Assembly (NCBI RefSeq): GCF_000006565.2
Contig: NC_031480.1
Span: 5,945,170-6,009,169 of the forward strand
DNA length: 64,000 nucleotides
Reading direction: 5' to 3'
Origin: Toxoplasma gondii ME49
Lineage: Eukaryota > Apicomplexa > Conoidasida > Eucoccidiorida > Sarcocystidae
Shown in pieces: positions 25,001 to 37,240 of the stretch. The notes beneath the pieces were generated by a model. That model made no database searches. It was given only the letters and a program-made list of their open reading frames with translations, and was not told the DNA's origin. Position 1 is the stretch's first letter. Every line of letters begins with the position of its first letter. The position numbers and the translations under genes were made by a program.

Positions 25001-28000
25001 TCATGAGACAGCGAGGACGACGTCCGCGAAACCATGTTCACACACAAGACACTGCAGCCGGCAAGTAAAATTCCATTCGCGTTCTTGAACCATCGACTCC
25101 TCGTTAACGAAGGGTACACAGGAATACGAAGGAGACGGCTGTCGCACGCAGCATCCTCAGTTCCCTTCCTGCTACTTCTCCGGCGACATGTTGAATTCCC
25201 TGACGCCGTTCGTCGCTCTCTGCTGTCCGGCTCCCCTTCGGCATCAGTGAGAATCTCCAGATGTCGTTTACACTAAAGCCATCCACCGACCCACAGTTCG
25301 ACAAGCCACGAATTAGACATGACCCTTCCTCCCAGAGACACTACGACGACGGCGATGAAGATGCCTGTCATACTCAACTGAATGATTTTCTCGCAGGTGG
25401 CCTTGGCGGTCGAATCTTCTTGCGTCTCGCGACTAACTGACTATTGGCACATCCCCCCGAGTTCATGCCTTTTCCGCTTCTCATGCTTCGGGGAACTCCC
25501 TGAGATTCGAGCTTGGAAAACCGGAATGTTGATTCCAGAATTTAGGACGCGAAGAGCGGAGTCAGTGAGGAGATGCTTCACTGCGTCTCTGCCATCTATG
25601 TGTTGTTGATGCCGGAAATCGTTGTCTGCGCCACCATCTGTTGGTTCGGAATTCGTTGGTCCAAGAAGAAAAACTTACAACAAAGCGTTTGCGGTCGTTC
25701 TACATCGTTCTGACCCCTGGCGTCCTTCGGTGCGCCGGACCTCCTTGTCGCACTTGCCTCTGCGTCTTCCTCCCGCCCTGGCTCCACTGGGCTTTCTGAA
25801 CTTTCACGTTCTGCACTTTTCTCTTTTTCAGGATTTCCGTTTTGCGCGGCATCCGCGTCGGGGGCCCGGGAGGCCTTGGAGCCCCCAGGGGAGTCTCCGT
25901 CTTCATCGGAAGAAAGGACAACGAGCTCCGCGTGTGCGTGGCGCTGGAGAGACACTGCGAGAGCTGCAGCCTGTCGCTCTGGGTTCTGAGCCGCCACCGC
26001 CTGACTGGAGCCCTGAGGCGACGCACCAGAGACGGAGACAGCCGCGGCGGCGCTTCGAGCCTTTGGAGACGACAGAGACAGTTCCGAAGCAGAGACACCA
26101 GGGTCGGGCTGAAAAGGTGCTGGAGAGGAGACCGGAGATGTCACCACTCGCCGCGAGCGCTTTGGAGGATGAGGAAGGTCTGATGGAAAGGAAAACAACG
26201 AGAGTCATTTTGGTGCGAAACAAAGGAACATTGCGTTCTGGAAATTCAAACAAATCTCAACGATCATACAGACAACTTCAGTAAGACAAAAGCGCTCTGC
26301 TCAGAGGTACCATATTATACACATATATATTTGTGTATAAGATGTATATGTGGATAAAAGAGTTCACACAATGCTCGGTGTAGGTTGCATGAGTAAATCT
26401 GTCATGCAGGAGGTTCCTTATCGTTACAGGAAAGTACACCCCTATATAAACACGCCCGCGTATACATATTTACTCATCTGTATAAGCTAATGTAAATGCA
26501 TATATGAAGTATATATATGTATATATGCAAAGTGGGCGTTGAGTCAATGTGAATGTAAAGATTGATAAGGCTCCACAAGGCTCACTGTCATCGTCATCAA
26601 CTCTTGAGCGTTCTTGGATTTTCGGAGTCAACGAACTATTTTCTGTTGCCTCGCATTCGCTCTGCTCTTCAGTATGGGTTTGCTGGCTGCCCTCCGAAAA
26701 AGGAGAAGACCCGCGGGCCTCGCCACTCGCCGGTGGGACGCCCGATGTCTCCGCTAGTTGGGCTCCAGGCGAAGGCCCGCCGTCGGGCGCGACCGCAGTC
26801 GGAGACGATGAAGACGGCGTGTTGGCAGACGTCGCACTCGCGTCTCCCTGATTTCCAGGAGCCTCTTCTTCGTCTTCGTCTGAATCGCTCACTGAAACAA
26901 GACAAAAAAGCCGACAAAAGTGACGGCGAACAAGCTGAAAAAGCAACCTTAAATCTGGAAAACTGTGCTCCGCTAACAAACAGAGACAGGTGAGTCAGAC
27001 GCTAGAAAAACCAACACACAAGGCAAGGACGCCGACGTGCTGTCCCTCGCTTCTCCCACAGTAGCAGACCGACCAGAAATCTCTCGAAACAGTTCCCTGC
27101 AACACAACTTCTCTATCTATCTATGCATACAAGTATGCATATATATGTGCATGCTTGTGTTTCTTTTGAAGCTACAAGCATGTGAAGTTGAAGATCATAC
27201 ATAGAGTTCTGTATAAAGGTGTTTAATGACCTCCACCGCATGAACATGAATCGACGCGCATATATATATATATATATATATATGAGAAGGCGCTAAAACC
27301 ACTCAGCGATGAAGCTCTCAGTAGGGAGAGTCTTACACATTTCGACGACTTCAAAGGCCTTTTTCGCCGGTCCATCTTGCGATGCCTTGACCTGCACGCA
27401 GCGATAAAACGTCACTGAGTAGTTTGGGTTTGACATTCTGTGAAGCCGATCTGAAACCGTGATGTGCTTTTGTTATGTGACGCGCATTATTTTTACAGCG
27501 CGTTTACATGTCAAAACCGCGAATGAGAGAAGAAAAGCAGCCTCTCTGAAGTGCTCATTGAGTTCCGAAGTTTTAGAGGAGATGAAAAATCATCCGTCTC
27601 GCCAGCGAACGGGTGTTCCTTGATAGAGGCGATCAGCGGCGACTGTTGTTGAAATGGTCCATTAAACGTAACTGAGAAAAAAGAAAAAAAAGAAAAACAC
27701 CTACGTCGCCTTCTGGAGAGCTGGCACCGGCCTGCCCACCCGAGGCCAGTTGCCGCTGCTTCTCCGCTCGCTTAGATTCTTCCTTCAACTCATCTTCCGT
27801 CACCACTCTGTAGGAGGCGTCCTGAGGGGAGAATCAGACCGACGTAAGTCGACAGGTGAACCACAGTGCCGGTGAACGTTTGTCCTCAGAGCGAGTGCAG
27901 AGAAATCGCGTGGAAAGGAAGGCGTTTCGCGACAGAAACGAACGGGAGTCCCGACGCAACGCGTGCTGACAGAAGTCCCGAGGACCCTCACTGAAGGGCT

Positions 28001-31000
28001 CTGTAGAGGAGCACTGTTTCGAGTTTTCTCGCGAACCGTTCGTGAATGAAAAAGAGATGGTGCAAAACGCGCAGAACAATAGGGCTGCACAGTCCTCACG
28101 GGCTGCAGTTCGACGACGGAGGCTTCTTCCTCGGTGCCAGACAGAATCTTCTGGACGAAGCCGTCGATGACGAGCTCGTCTGGACGAACGTAGAGATGGC
28201 ACTCCGGGCATTTCCACCGCGTGTTGAACGCCTTTGTGTTTCTTGTCACCAAAAGATATCCAGATAAGTCGTAGCACTGCAGATGCATGCACGCCCGACC
28301 TCGGCAGGGGACTTCTATCCTGACAAGCACCGCAAACCGATCGAACAACGTGGAGACGACGGACAAGATGGGCAAAAAGAATGCGAGCCTTCTACAAAAT
28401 CGGGAAGTGATCGCAGTAGAGTGTGGGGCATTCAGAGAGCAAAGAAAAGATGAATTCCATCCTGCCTTTGGCCATCGAGGAGTGGCGATACTACCCCAGA
28501 GAGTCCCTGGCTCAAGGCGTCGACACAAACGATGTCTTTAGGCGTTTCCCGCCCTCGTCAGCGAACGTTTTCGCCGTTTCCTTGAAGGTGTTTTCACGAA
28601 ACCAATCCCCAGCCCAGACGCAGGAGGCCCTGGGAGAAAATGGCATTAGTTCCTGCGTTGGCAATTAGAAAAAATTCGTTCTGGACTCAGCATCCATCTG
28701 ATCTGCACAGAGCGATCCTCTATTAAGTAATACCATCCAAACGCTGTCGAGAACCTGCGTTCACGTAGAAAAGAAAGATGTACTGAATTCTTTGGATCTC
28801 TCTACATCGGCGGCTAAGAGGTCGCTTTCTGGATACCTGGTCTGCGAATCGAGCTACCACAAAAAAGAACGTGGATCCGGTAACCAACGACCGTCAAAAT
28901 CGAAACCAGCAGTCCAAAGCGTAGCAGATGAGTGGGCCCCCGACAACAACCTTATAAATGGCTGTGGCTCGACGATAAGTGATCCACCTCGATGGCTTGG
29001 AGTTGTTTTTTCGAAGATGTTTCTAAAAGGTTCGAGCTTTCAGCAGATGCCTCACCGCGTGAACGTCACTGGGCAAAGCAGTTTGATGCGACGCGTGACT
29101 TCGAGACACATAACGTCGTCGTCGTCTGAGTCGTCAGACTTTGCTGCGTTTCCTGTTCTGTTGTTGATGATCGCCAGCACCCGTTTCTCTGCCTCTGCTT
29201 CTTTCACCTGACCGCTCTGCCACACTTGGTTCTGAGAAAACACAAGCAACGCTTCTCTAGACAAAGTGGAGAAGTCTCAAACGCATGCCGCGACAGCCTT
29301 CACACCCCAAGCAAGCAGCAAGCACATAGACACACTAACAGACATATATGCAACCAAAGAGCCTAAATACCTTCGTACACATACAAAGACATACATTTAC
29401 ACACACAAGTAAATATATATATATATATATATGTATACACTTGTGTGGAGAGTGTGTTAGAGTGCTTGTACGTATTCGGTTTTTGTGCATATATGTGATC
29501 AGTTTGTTTGTACAGAACCACGTACTGACAGAGCACTACACCGACTTCTTGGAAGCTCGAATGCGAAAGAGTAGCTCTGAATAAACTCTGTACCATATGG
29601 ACTGCACTGTCCCTGTTTGATCGGCTTCTGTGTAACTGGCTTCCTGGGCGAACGCGTTTGGCGTCGTCGATTGAAGACTCGGTCTGAACTTGTTTCTGAG
29701 TGCTCACTGCCAGCGTTTCTGGAGACTTTGAGTCACACAGAAAGACACCGAGGTGAAACATTTGCGGTTCGTCGTAGTTCGTCCAACTGAATTCAACTCG
29801 GTTTCGACTGTTCTTCAGATAGTGAGTAATCTGCGTGCAAAACATGTCGGGGAGAACAGCAGAACCTCGGAAACTCGAATGCGTTTCGCGGAAAATCCGC
29901 TTAGGCAACTTGTAAATGGCCCTGGAGACTCGCCAGGCCCTTATCAACGCATGACTCAACTCCCCGATTTGTCCAGCCTTAGTGCCAAGAGAAGAGACTA
30001 GGCAATGCATGCACGTGAAAAACAGACATAGGCGCAGGACCAGAAAGAAAACCGTCTTCACAGACCACACGGCATAATAACTACCTTCCTCGCGTCCAGA
30101 TCCGAGCCGGTGTCTCGGCAACGCCAGAAAAGGAGAGTACGCCGTGCATGTAAAAAGAACATAACGATATAAACAGGAAGACGCACCGGCCCAGAAAGAA
30201 TAGCGTTTACCTGGCACTACAGACATCACGAACTTCCTTCAGGCAGAAATCTGTTTGTCTTTGTCCTGGCGACCACAAAGGCACCGACGTCGTGGGTACG
30301 GAAAAGGCGGCTTTCTGTCTTCATGCGAAAGTGGCAATTCTACATGATCGCGGTTGCTAAATGTCTGCCGTAGCTGTGGAGTTCTTCTCTCGACCTGTAG
30401 CCCTTGCTGCGGCTCTTTAGGCTTCAGAGTTTACGAGATGTTGTACCCCACCAACGGAAAAAGAATTCTTGGTGATTTACAGCGGAGCCTCCGCAAGGCC
30501 TCCTCAGAAACGTGAGAGAGAGAAAGTGCAGAGAAGGTAAGAAGGCCGACAGCACATCTCGCCGGACCGCCCACGACAAGTAGGAGATTCAACAACAAGG
30601 AACGCGCCAGAGAGAGTGGACAATCCCGGTCGAGAGTCACGTGTGCATTCTCAGACTTACAGGAATCGGCATATCTCTTCGCTTGTGCTCCCAGGAAGGC
30701 GCAGCGACAGTCTCCTCCACCTACACAGGAAGCGGAGACTTTCGAAGAAGAATGAAAACGAGGACGTGGATCTCTTGCCCCTACATCGGCAACGGCGGCC
30801 ACAAGAAGAACCATGTCCTCCGTAACGAATCGACGTGCAAATGCGGAACAGGAAAGGAAATGACTTCGACTCTCTTTCAAGTTCCAAATTTGAGATCTGC
30901 ACCTGAGTTGCTTCTAGACATCTCAGTCACCCAGTAAAACGAATTGAGAAGCCAATCCCTACTCTACCAGTGACTTCCGAAGTTTACCCAGAGACACACA

Positions 31001-31852
31001 CCGGAGCGGAGAAGCCCTGGCACTGCGTGTGGGGATTTGCCTGATCGACCGCCTCCATTCTGAATTGCTCAAATGCGCCCATGCGCGCCACCTAGAATAT
31101 CCCGTTTATGGATCTAAGGCCTTTGAAAACGTATCGATTCTGAACCACATCTGGGGAGTTTCACTATTTCTCACGGCAACTGAACCAAACGCGCGTACTC
31201 TGCCAGGGATGACGATCTTCCGCGAGTTTGTATGCTATGAAAAGTTGTTGAGATTATATTTCATTCCTTTGCAGTATGCCTTCGACTCTATGTGAAGGCT
31301 GTGATTCGTTATTCAGGCTACACAAATGCTTTGGAAGACTCTTCAGTTGCGTTTTGAAATGACGGGGGCTCTTCACCTCTCCACCTTTTCCACTTGGCGA
31401 GAAACATAGAGTGACTCACTCTGCCGTTGATGATGATGTTCATCGTCTTGGGCCACGACTGATAGAGAGGCTGCAGATCCACTTGCATGCAACGGACAAT
31501 CACCTCTTTCCCGTCTGCTCGCCACTTTCGCAGATTCTGTGTGTTGAGTTCGACCGAGTAGTGACTCAGCTCCAAGCGGCAGTCCCACAATACTTCCGCC
31601 TGCAGGGAAGGCGAAGAAGAAACAGACACAATCGAGCTTTTCAGAGAGCCGCTCACGATGGAGACAGGACACAGACACACAAAGCGACGCGCTCCTCTCT
31701 CCCACACATCGGGGCATGCGGTCGACGCACACTCTCCGTCTGAGTGGAGGAAAACAAAAGCGGACCCACGCGTAAAAGAGGCCAACGTGCAAATGTTCAC
31801 ATGATCACAAATGATACATGCTGTAGAAATGTGCATATACATACATACAAAC

Positions 31853-31883
<31 letters not shown>

Positions 31884-33467
31884 TCAAGACCATTCCTCTC
31901 TGTCTATCTAGAGAAACAAACATAGATGTCTACATTTGTTGTCGCATAGGTAAATTTCGTATGTGGATGCACTCTTTTTGAGGAACCGGTTTTCCCCCTG
32001 GTTGCACAGTCCGGTCTGCTTCGATTTGTCACGCATGCAAGCCTAAAACCGAAACCTTAATTCGCCTCACAACGGGGAAGAAAGGATCAAGACGTTTCAT
32101 TCGACACAGGGAGCAAACGAAGTTCTGCGTTGAGTAATCTGCTGGGTAGCACCCTGCATGCTGAAGGAGACCCGCAACACACACCAAACCGCAAACGCGT
32201 TTCACGAGCTTTTTTATCTAAGGGACTCGACTAAAAAACGGACAACGACGACTCTAGTGCCGAGAAAAAAGAATCACACCACTCTCCACGGAAATACGTC
32301 CACATACATTCATGTAAGTGTACTCGTGCATTCCATGATCCACGAGAAAAATACATCTGCGGCATTCCTTCACAGTTTCCGTTCTGGAACACCCTAGAAC
32401 CCCTTCAAATAAATTATGCGAAGGACAGCACACACAGATCATACAGCTACATAAATCGGAATATATCTGCACACATACCCACATGCATATATACGTCCAT
32501 ATATACGTCCATATATACGTCCATATATACGTACATATATACGTGAAATGAGATGCCATCTGTAGCATTTGATTTCCATTTTTCCACCTCCCACATTCCA
32601 TATATTGCAGAGACGATGCACACGCATACATACACACCTGCATGAAGAATACATAGAAATAAATATATATATATATATATATATATATTCGTGCCATGCG
32701 ACATGATCCCTTCTTTGCGGCGATTGCTTTGGTGCGCTTTTTTGTCGCCACGTACACTCAGTGTGTGGCACGTGGTGCAGGTGAGAGTTGCGTTTAGGCC
32801 TTTGCGGCAACTCGTTCCTGCATTCCCTCGACAGAGACAGTGGGCGAAGGGTCCGTTTCCGACATCTGTGACGAAGTCCGCGTGCTTTTGTGCGGAGCCT
32901 TTTCCCGATCCTGGAAAGGGCACTCTGTCCCCGGTGCGCGCATGCAATCCCTCGGAAGCTGTCGCGGGGCTTGCATTTGCGAACGGCCTCTGCGAGCGCA
33001 TGAGCGACGCGACGGGGTCGCTGCTGAGAAGCGGCTGGTGGCGCGGTTGCCCGGGCGGAGTGTAGGCAGCAGAGGTGTGGCTGTGAGTCGCAGGAGGGAA
33101 ATTCATCGAGGAAGCATTGTAGTTCTGCGACGAGGAGTACGGAGGAATGTACCCATGGGTCGACGCTGAAGACAAACCGAGAACGAGAGAAAGAGAGACT
33201 AGGGAGGGAGCTAGGGAGAGAAGAGAGGACAGAGAAACAGAGGGGCCAACGGAGCAAGAAGGCAGGAGACTCGGGAATGCGTGACTGGCGTGGAGAAACG
33301 GCTTGGCGAGTCGTTGTGGATCCTGTGATGGAGTAAGAGGGACGTGGAAGAGGGGATGAGGGAGAAAATGACGGTGAAACCAGGCTCATCGTTCCCCATA
33401 CACAAGTAATCACTTTGAGAACTCCCGAGCGTGAATAGCACCCACTCAAACAGCCTCATAAATACAG

Positions 33468-33509
<42 letters not shown>

Positions 33510-34448
33510 CGTTTGTGTGAAGAGAGGCACAGATGTGGAACGGTGTGTTTGCCTCAGTGGAAATTCATGCAGCTAGTATTGAAAAGAGGTTCTCGAAGTA
33601 CAGTGTGTCGGTTTTCGGGTGAGGGAAACACTGCTGAGGAGTTTCGATCTCTCTCCTCCATGGCAACTGGCATTCGGCAATGCAGGTCCTCCAGTTCGTC
33701 CATTTGGAAGCCTCACGCGTGGAGTCAGGAGCCTCAAAGTTTTTAACGTTGCCCAGCGCGTCTTACCATTTGCGTGGCCATGGTGAGCAGCTTGCGCCCT
33801 GACTGCGTGCTGGGTTTGCGAGAACCTTGCATGCGAGCTTCGTCCGGAAAAGCGGCTGACCAGATGAGGGGGAATCCCGCCGTTCGACCGTTGGTAGTCG
33901 TAGAGCGCTTGAACAAGGACTTGCTTTCTTCTGCCCGAGTGCGGTAGCCCCAGCTCTCGACACATTCCCACCAGCTCGGCGCAGGTATGCGCATGCAGTC
34001 TGGAAAGGAGCCACAGTGGAGTGAGCAACAGAAACACAGACTCAGGCGTAGAAAGCTTCGGTCGACGTTTCCTGCCAAAGACGGGGGCGAAAGGTGCAGG
34101 GGAAGTTAAACGCCACAGCCAAGAAGGCGAACTCAGGTCGGCAAGGTTCCGATGTGTGGAACGACAAAGCAGTCGGCAGACGAGGGTGCAACGAAGAGGC
34201 TGGCAGTGAGTCAGTGGCTGCGGATTTCATTCGACATTCGAACTGCTGACGAATTCACAGGCACGTCTTCAAAGGCACGAGATGAGAACCGGGACGGTCG
34301 CACGCGGAGTTCTCTGAAGCTGTGCAGACGCTGCGAGGGGTTGTGTGTGCCTTCGTTCCGGGTGGAGGTCCCTCGCGTTCAGGCGATTTTCTTTGTCTCG
34401 ATCACCGAGGCATGTGTGTTCTGAGCCTTACTGTTCGATGGACAGCAT
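22045..34448 (-). CDS. PIAS/SIZ-type SUMO E3 ligase, 12 exons, 1755 aa
   Basis: Sumoylation ligase that helps transfer SUMO from the Ubc9-type E2 to chromatin and nuclear proteins. Exons: 34448-34432, 33999-33767, 33165-32756, 31599-31420, 29908-29708, 29231-29056, 28319-28100, 27821-27705, 27391-27337, 26891-26586, 26179-25679, 24896-22045. Every junction is in phase (5268 nt). A SAP DNA-binding helix pair spans about residues 5-40 (ELVGMCRELGLPHSGRR). A PINIT-like region spans about 221-347 (the NIT equivalent is TQITHYL). The SP-RING spans about 398-470, with zinc ligands Cys416, His418, Cys443 and Cys446. Acidic SUMO-interaction-like motifs follow near 533, 724 and 898, and PPKRSRR near 643 resembles a nuclear signal. 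Residues beyond about 800 are Ser/Pro/Gly-rich with tandem repeats. The 17-base first exon encodes MLSIE plus two bases; it fits both splice phase and SAP helix 1 but is the least certain part. Confidence 0.88.
23037..23266 (-). repeat. 57-bp coding tandem repeat, about four copies
   Basis: The string CCGGCAGGC recurs at 23051, 23108, 23165 and 23222, an exact 57-base period. On the minus strand each unit encodes 19 residues of the form G-A-P-S-x-S-P-A-G-T-V-S-F-L-Q-P in the C-terminal tail of the SUMO ligase. The outer copies are diverged. Confidence 0.95.
24258..24317 (-). repeat. 21-bp coding tandem repeat, about three copies
   Basis: The unit CGCCTTCTGAGTCTCTTCTC starts at about 24258, 24279 and 24300. 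It encodes a repeated charged heptad (SEGERRD) in the same disordered tail. Confidence 0.9.
27260..27283. repeat. (TA)n microsatellite, SUMO-ligase intron
   Basis: About 12 TA units lie just downstream (minus-strand sense) of the exon ending at 27337. Confidence 0.95.
29412..29432. repeat. (TA)n microsatellite, SUMO-ligase intron
   Basis: About 10 TA units in the intron 29232-29707. Confidence 0.95.
31852..31879. repeat. (TA)n microsatellite, SUMO-ligase intron
   Basis: About 14 TA units in the intron 31600-32755. Confidence 0.95.
32484..32544. repeat. 12-bp intronic minisatellite, five copies
   Basis: Units of CATATATACGTC follow one another five times, the last with one change, in the intron 31600-32755 of the SUMO ligase. 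Spurious frames across it read as repeated MDVY. Confidence 0.95.
32662..32688. repeat. (TA)n microsatellite, SUMO-ligase intron
   Basis: About 13 TA units in the intron 31600-32755, about 70 bases from the donor of exon 3. Confidence 0.95.
33470..33507. repeat. (TA)n microsatellite, SUMO-ligase intron
   Basis: About 19 TA units, the longest pure TA run in the window, in the intron 33166-33766. Confidence 0.95.
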
Positions 34449-36001
34449 CGCGGCAGTGTGACGGAAGAGCGAAAAACCACAGTCCTGCGTTGTCCCTGGC
34501 GCTGTCTGCAGCGGTAGCGAGAAACGAATCCTCTGCCACCACAGAGTCCCCGGTCTTAACCGTTACATTGCAGACCTTCGCCGTGCGTGATCGCTTCTCT
34601 GTCCAGCAGGAAATGCGGGAACGACGAATCTTCATCCACGGAGAGCCCCGCCAGGATCCACGTAGTTTCGAGGAACAGCGTGCAGCAAAAAGCAAGCGAA
34701 ATGGAACAGAGGATGTGGAGCAGGCCGATGTCTATGCCCCGCCGCAAGACCCCCAAGAGGAGAGCGTGCCTTCACTGGTGACGAGGAAAATACCCAAAGA
34801 CGAGAAGTCCATTTTCCTTTTCAAGGTCGCTCGGTAGGAAAGCAGCAAGCTGGCGGCAGGAACCAGACACTGAGTTGCCACAGAGCATGGGAGCGAAGAA
34901 GACGAAAGGATTCGAGAATCGTCCGCTGGAAATCAAAAGCGCGAGATACAGAGACCGCAGGACGAGGAACTTCAGTGAGGAAACAACAATCGAGATGAAG
35001 AACGACCAGCGGACGTCGGACAAGAGAAACGAGAGAGGGTGACTGTAACAGGAAGGAGGAGAACCCGTCGGCTTAGTCTTCCAGAAATGCGTCGGAAGGA
35101 AAAGACGGAAAAAGCCGACGAGGAGCGCAGGCCAAAGGCCGGCTGCGGGAGGTGTATCACCAGAGAGCTGCTCCGAACTGTTGATGGGGCAAAAGCGAAG
35201 AAGCTGAGGGGAGACAAATAAAAGCGATGGGCCTTCTGACGAAAACAAGACGTTGTAAATGAGACGGAAAGTTGGCTCCGTCCCTCTCCTCCAACTGTTG
35301 GGTCCTCTACCGCGAGACACACACGACTGGTGAAGTGGAAGAGGAGACAGACGCTGAAGAGACGGAACACAAGCAAAGATCTGCGCCAGTCTTCTCTCTC
35401 GAAATTCCACGAATGCACCGCTTTCGCTTCGCAACTAGCCGTCCGCCGATGCAGGAAAAGGCAGCCAGGACGATTTGTGCTGGCAGACGAACCACCACGA
35501 TTCTCGGTGTGCCTGGCGAGGACGCAGACAAAGGAGATTCAAGTGACGCGAAGAGGGCGGCGGGAATGCGGCAGATGAAGTCGAGAGACGCGGAGGACCT
35601 CGAGGCAGAGACAAAGAGCTTCACTGCGTATTTTTCTGCAAAGCTCCTGCTGGATTCTATCTCGATTCTCCGCGGTTCGCGGCAGAACCAAAACATCACG
35701 CCTGCCTGACAGAACTCCTCGATGCTTGACGCGGAAAAATACCTTGTCCGGCCTAGCACAACCCTAACCCCGAATCCACAACTCTCACTGTTCCATGGTG
35801 TTAAAAGTCTGACAGAACGTTTTCCCAGGACAGGGACGAAGAAAGTGAAATGTCAGCTGGGGGGACGAGCGTTCAGCGCTTCTGCATGCGCAACCGAGAG
35901 AAGCAAGTCCGTCTCGTCCCGGTAGAAAAACAGAAGGGTCTGTGAAACCTAGATGCAGATTTGTTTCAAATTTTTGTTTCAGAACCGGCGCTCCGAAGCG
36001 A
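34449..36001. promoter_or_regulatory. Divergent gap between SUMO ligase and 412-codon frame
   Basis: No exon can be supported here. Minus-strand open frames of 100-220 codons (34402-34695, 34772-35434, 35307-35759) have mirror frames on the plus strand and no family signature. The gap should hold the ligase 5' UTR and promoter. A single telomere-like CCCTAACCC at about 35761 is isolated. Confidence 0.4.
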
Positions 36002-37240
36002 ATGTCGCATTTTCTAACGCGGGCGTACAAAGGTGCATCCCTCCCAGACCTCGCGATTCCGAACGCATGTCTTCTCGCGAGGCTTGGCGCACCATCTGCG
36101 GCGCCGATTTCGCTGGTTGTGCGTTTGAATCGAAGCATGCAGAAAGTCGTTCCTCTCGGTCTTCTTACACCAACCACTTCCACATTTCCACCTTTCCAAC
36201 AGCCCTCGATGGCGCTCTCACGCTGCGGGGCTTCCCTCAGAGGAGCCCCCGTGGAGCAACCCATGGAAAGTTTCCCCTTCTCACGCCAATTTCTCAGAGT
36301 CCGGCGCGCGCGTCTTTCGCCTGGTTGTTCTTCGCGACGAAGTCAAAACTCCTCTCCTCCTGTGGGCCAACCGGTTTGGGACTCGCCCTTGCTGCCCAGC
36401 CATCTGCTTCCACCGACCGACACCCTTCGTTCCCCCAGGCGTCATCGCTCCACCGTCGTTTATTTCCCCTCGTCTAGCTGTCGGACCTTTTCTTCGTCGC
36501 CTTCTCCATCGGTCCCTGAACTCCCCTCTGCTCACACTTTTTCCTGGCCTCTAAGTCTTCGCCTGTCCGCCTCAGTCCTGGACTCTAACCCCCGCTCATT
36601 TCCTTCGTCTCCGTTTCCCGCGACTATCTCTTTTCCTCTAGATGCCCCTGTTTCGTCTGGGTCTCGAGCCTTTCCGCTCTGCGGATCTTCTTCAGAACTG
36701 CAGAGTGGAAGCCTCCTGTCAGACACCGTAAAGCCGAGCTTCGTCTGGAGGTCGCCCGTCGACCCAGTTCCTGTTTTGTGCTTGAGGCAAACAAGGACGG
36801 CGGGGCAGGGTGACCGGGAAAAATGCGTCATTTCGAAGCCTCCGCAGCGTCAAATCGGAGAAGGTATACGGGCAGGCGGCCCCCTGTCAAGAATAAAGCA
36901 AATGAGACACCCGCTGTCACCCGTCGTGCCGCCCACCGCTTTCAGTGTACACACTCCGTATCTGGGTCCACTGAGAGCGCCACAGGTGGAGCAGCCTGAT
37001 GAAGCAAGCAGCAGATTTGTTTCTGCCGCAGAGAGCAGAGAGTTTGAATGGTGGCAGAACTCAGGTGAAAAAGGAGAGCTGCGGGAACCGTCCATGCGTG
37101 TGCGTGAGACAGCGGACGCGAGTATCCAGTGCTCCGATAGAAAACGAAAGATCTTGAATGGGACGGAGTACATTCGCAGGAAGAGTTCACACAGGGGAAG
37201 GATTAAGAGAGGCAGTCAAGCACCCGCCTTCAAGCGTTGA
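36002..37240 (+). CDS. Hypothetical protein, 412 codons, Pro/Ser-rich
   Basis: A single uninterrupted frame of 412 codons runs from ATG at 36002 (GCGAATGTC) to TGA at 37240. That length is unlikely by chance, but I recognise no domain. The N-terminal 50 residues are rich in Ala, Leu and Arg with few acids and could be a mitochondrial presequence. The middle (about 120-250) is low-complexity Ser/Pro/Phe. The C-terminal third is mixed and ends strongly basic (RRKSSHRGRIKRG). Internal GT and AG sites exist, so it may be one exon of a larger gene. It is divergent from the SUMO ligase. Confidence 0.45.
   Translation: MSHFLTRAYKGASLPDLAIPNACLLARLGAPSAAPISLVVRLNRSMQKVVPLGLLTPTTSTFPPFQQPSMALSRCGASLRGAPVEQPMESFPFSRQFLRVRRARLSPGCSSRRSQNSSPPVGQPVWDSPLLPSHLLPPTDTLRSPRRHRSTVVYFPSSSCRTFSSSPSPSVPELPSAHTFSWPLSLRLSASVLDSNPRSFPSSPFPATISFPLDAPVSSGSRAFPLCGSSSELQSGSLLSDTVKPSFVWRSPVDPVPVLCLRQTRTAGQGDREKCVISKPPQRQIGEGIRAGGPLSRIKQMRHPLSPVVPPTAFSVHTPYLGPLRAPQVEQPDEASSRFVSAAESREFEWWQNSGEKGELREPSMRVRETADASIQCSDRKRKILNGTEYIRRKSSHRGRIKRGSQAPAFKR

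Noticed and set aside
32439..33449. 336-codon minus-strand frame
   Set aside because: It reads ligase exon 33165-32756 in the wrong frame and continues through intronic TA and 12-bp repeats.
35760..35775. Telomere-like CCCTAACCC
   Set aside because: Single isolated unit with no tandem array.
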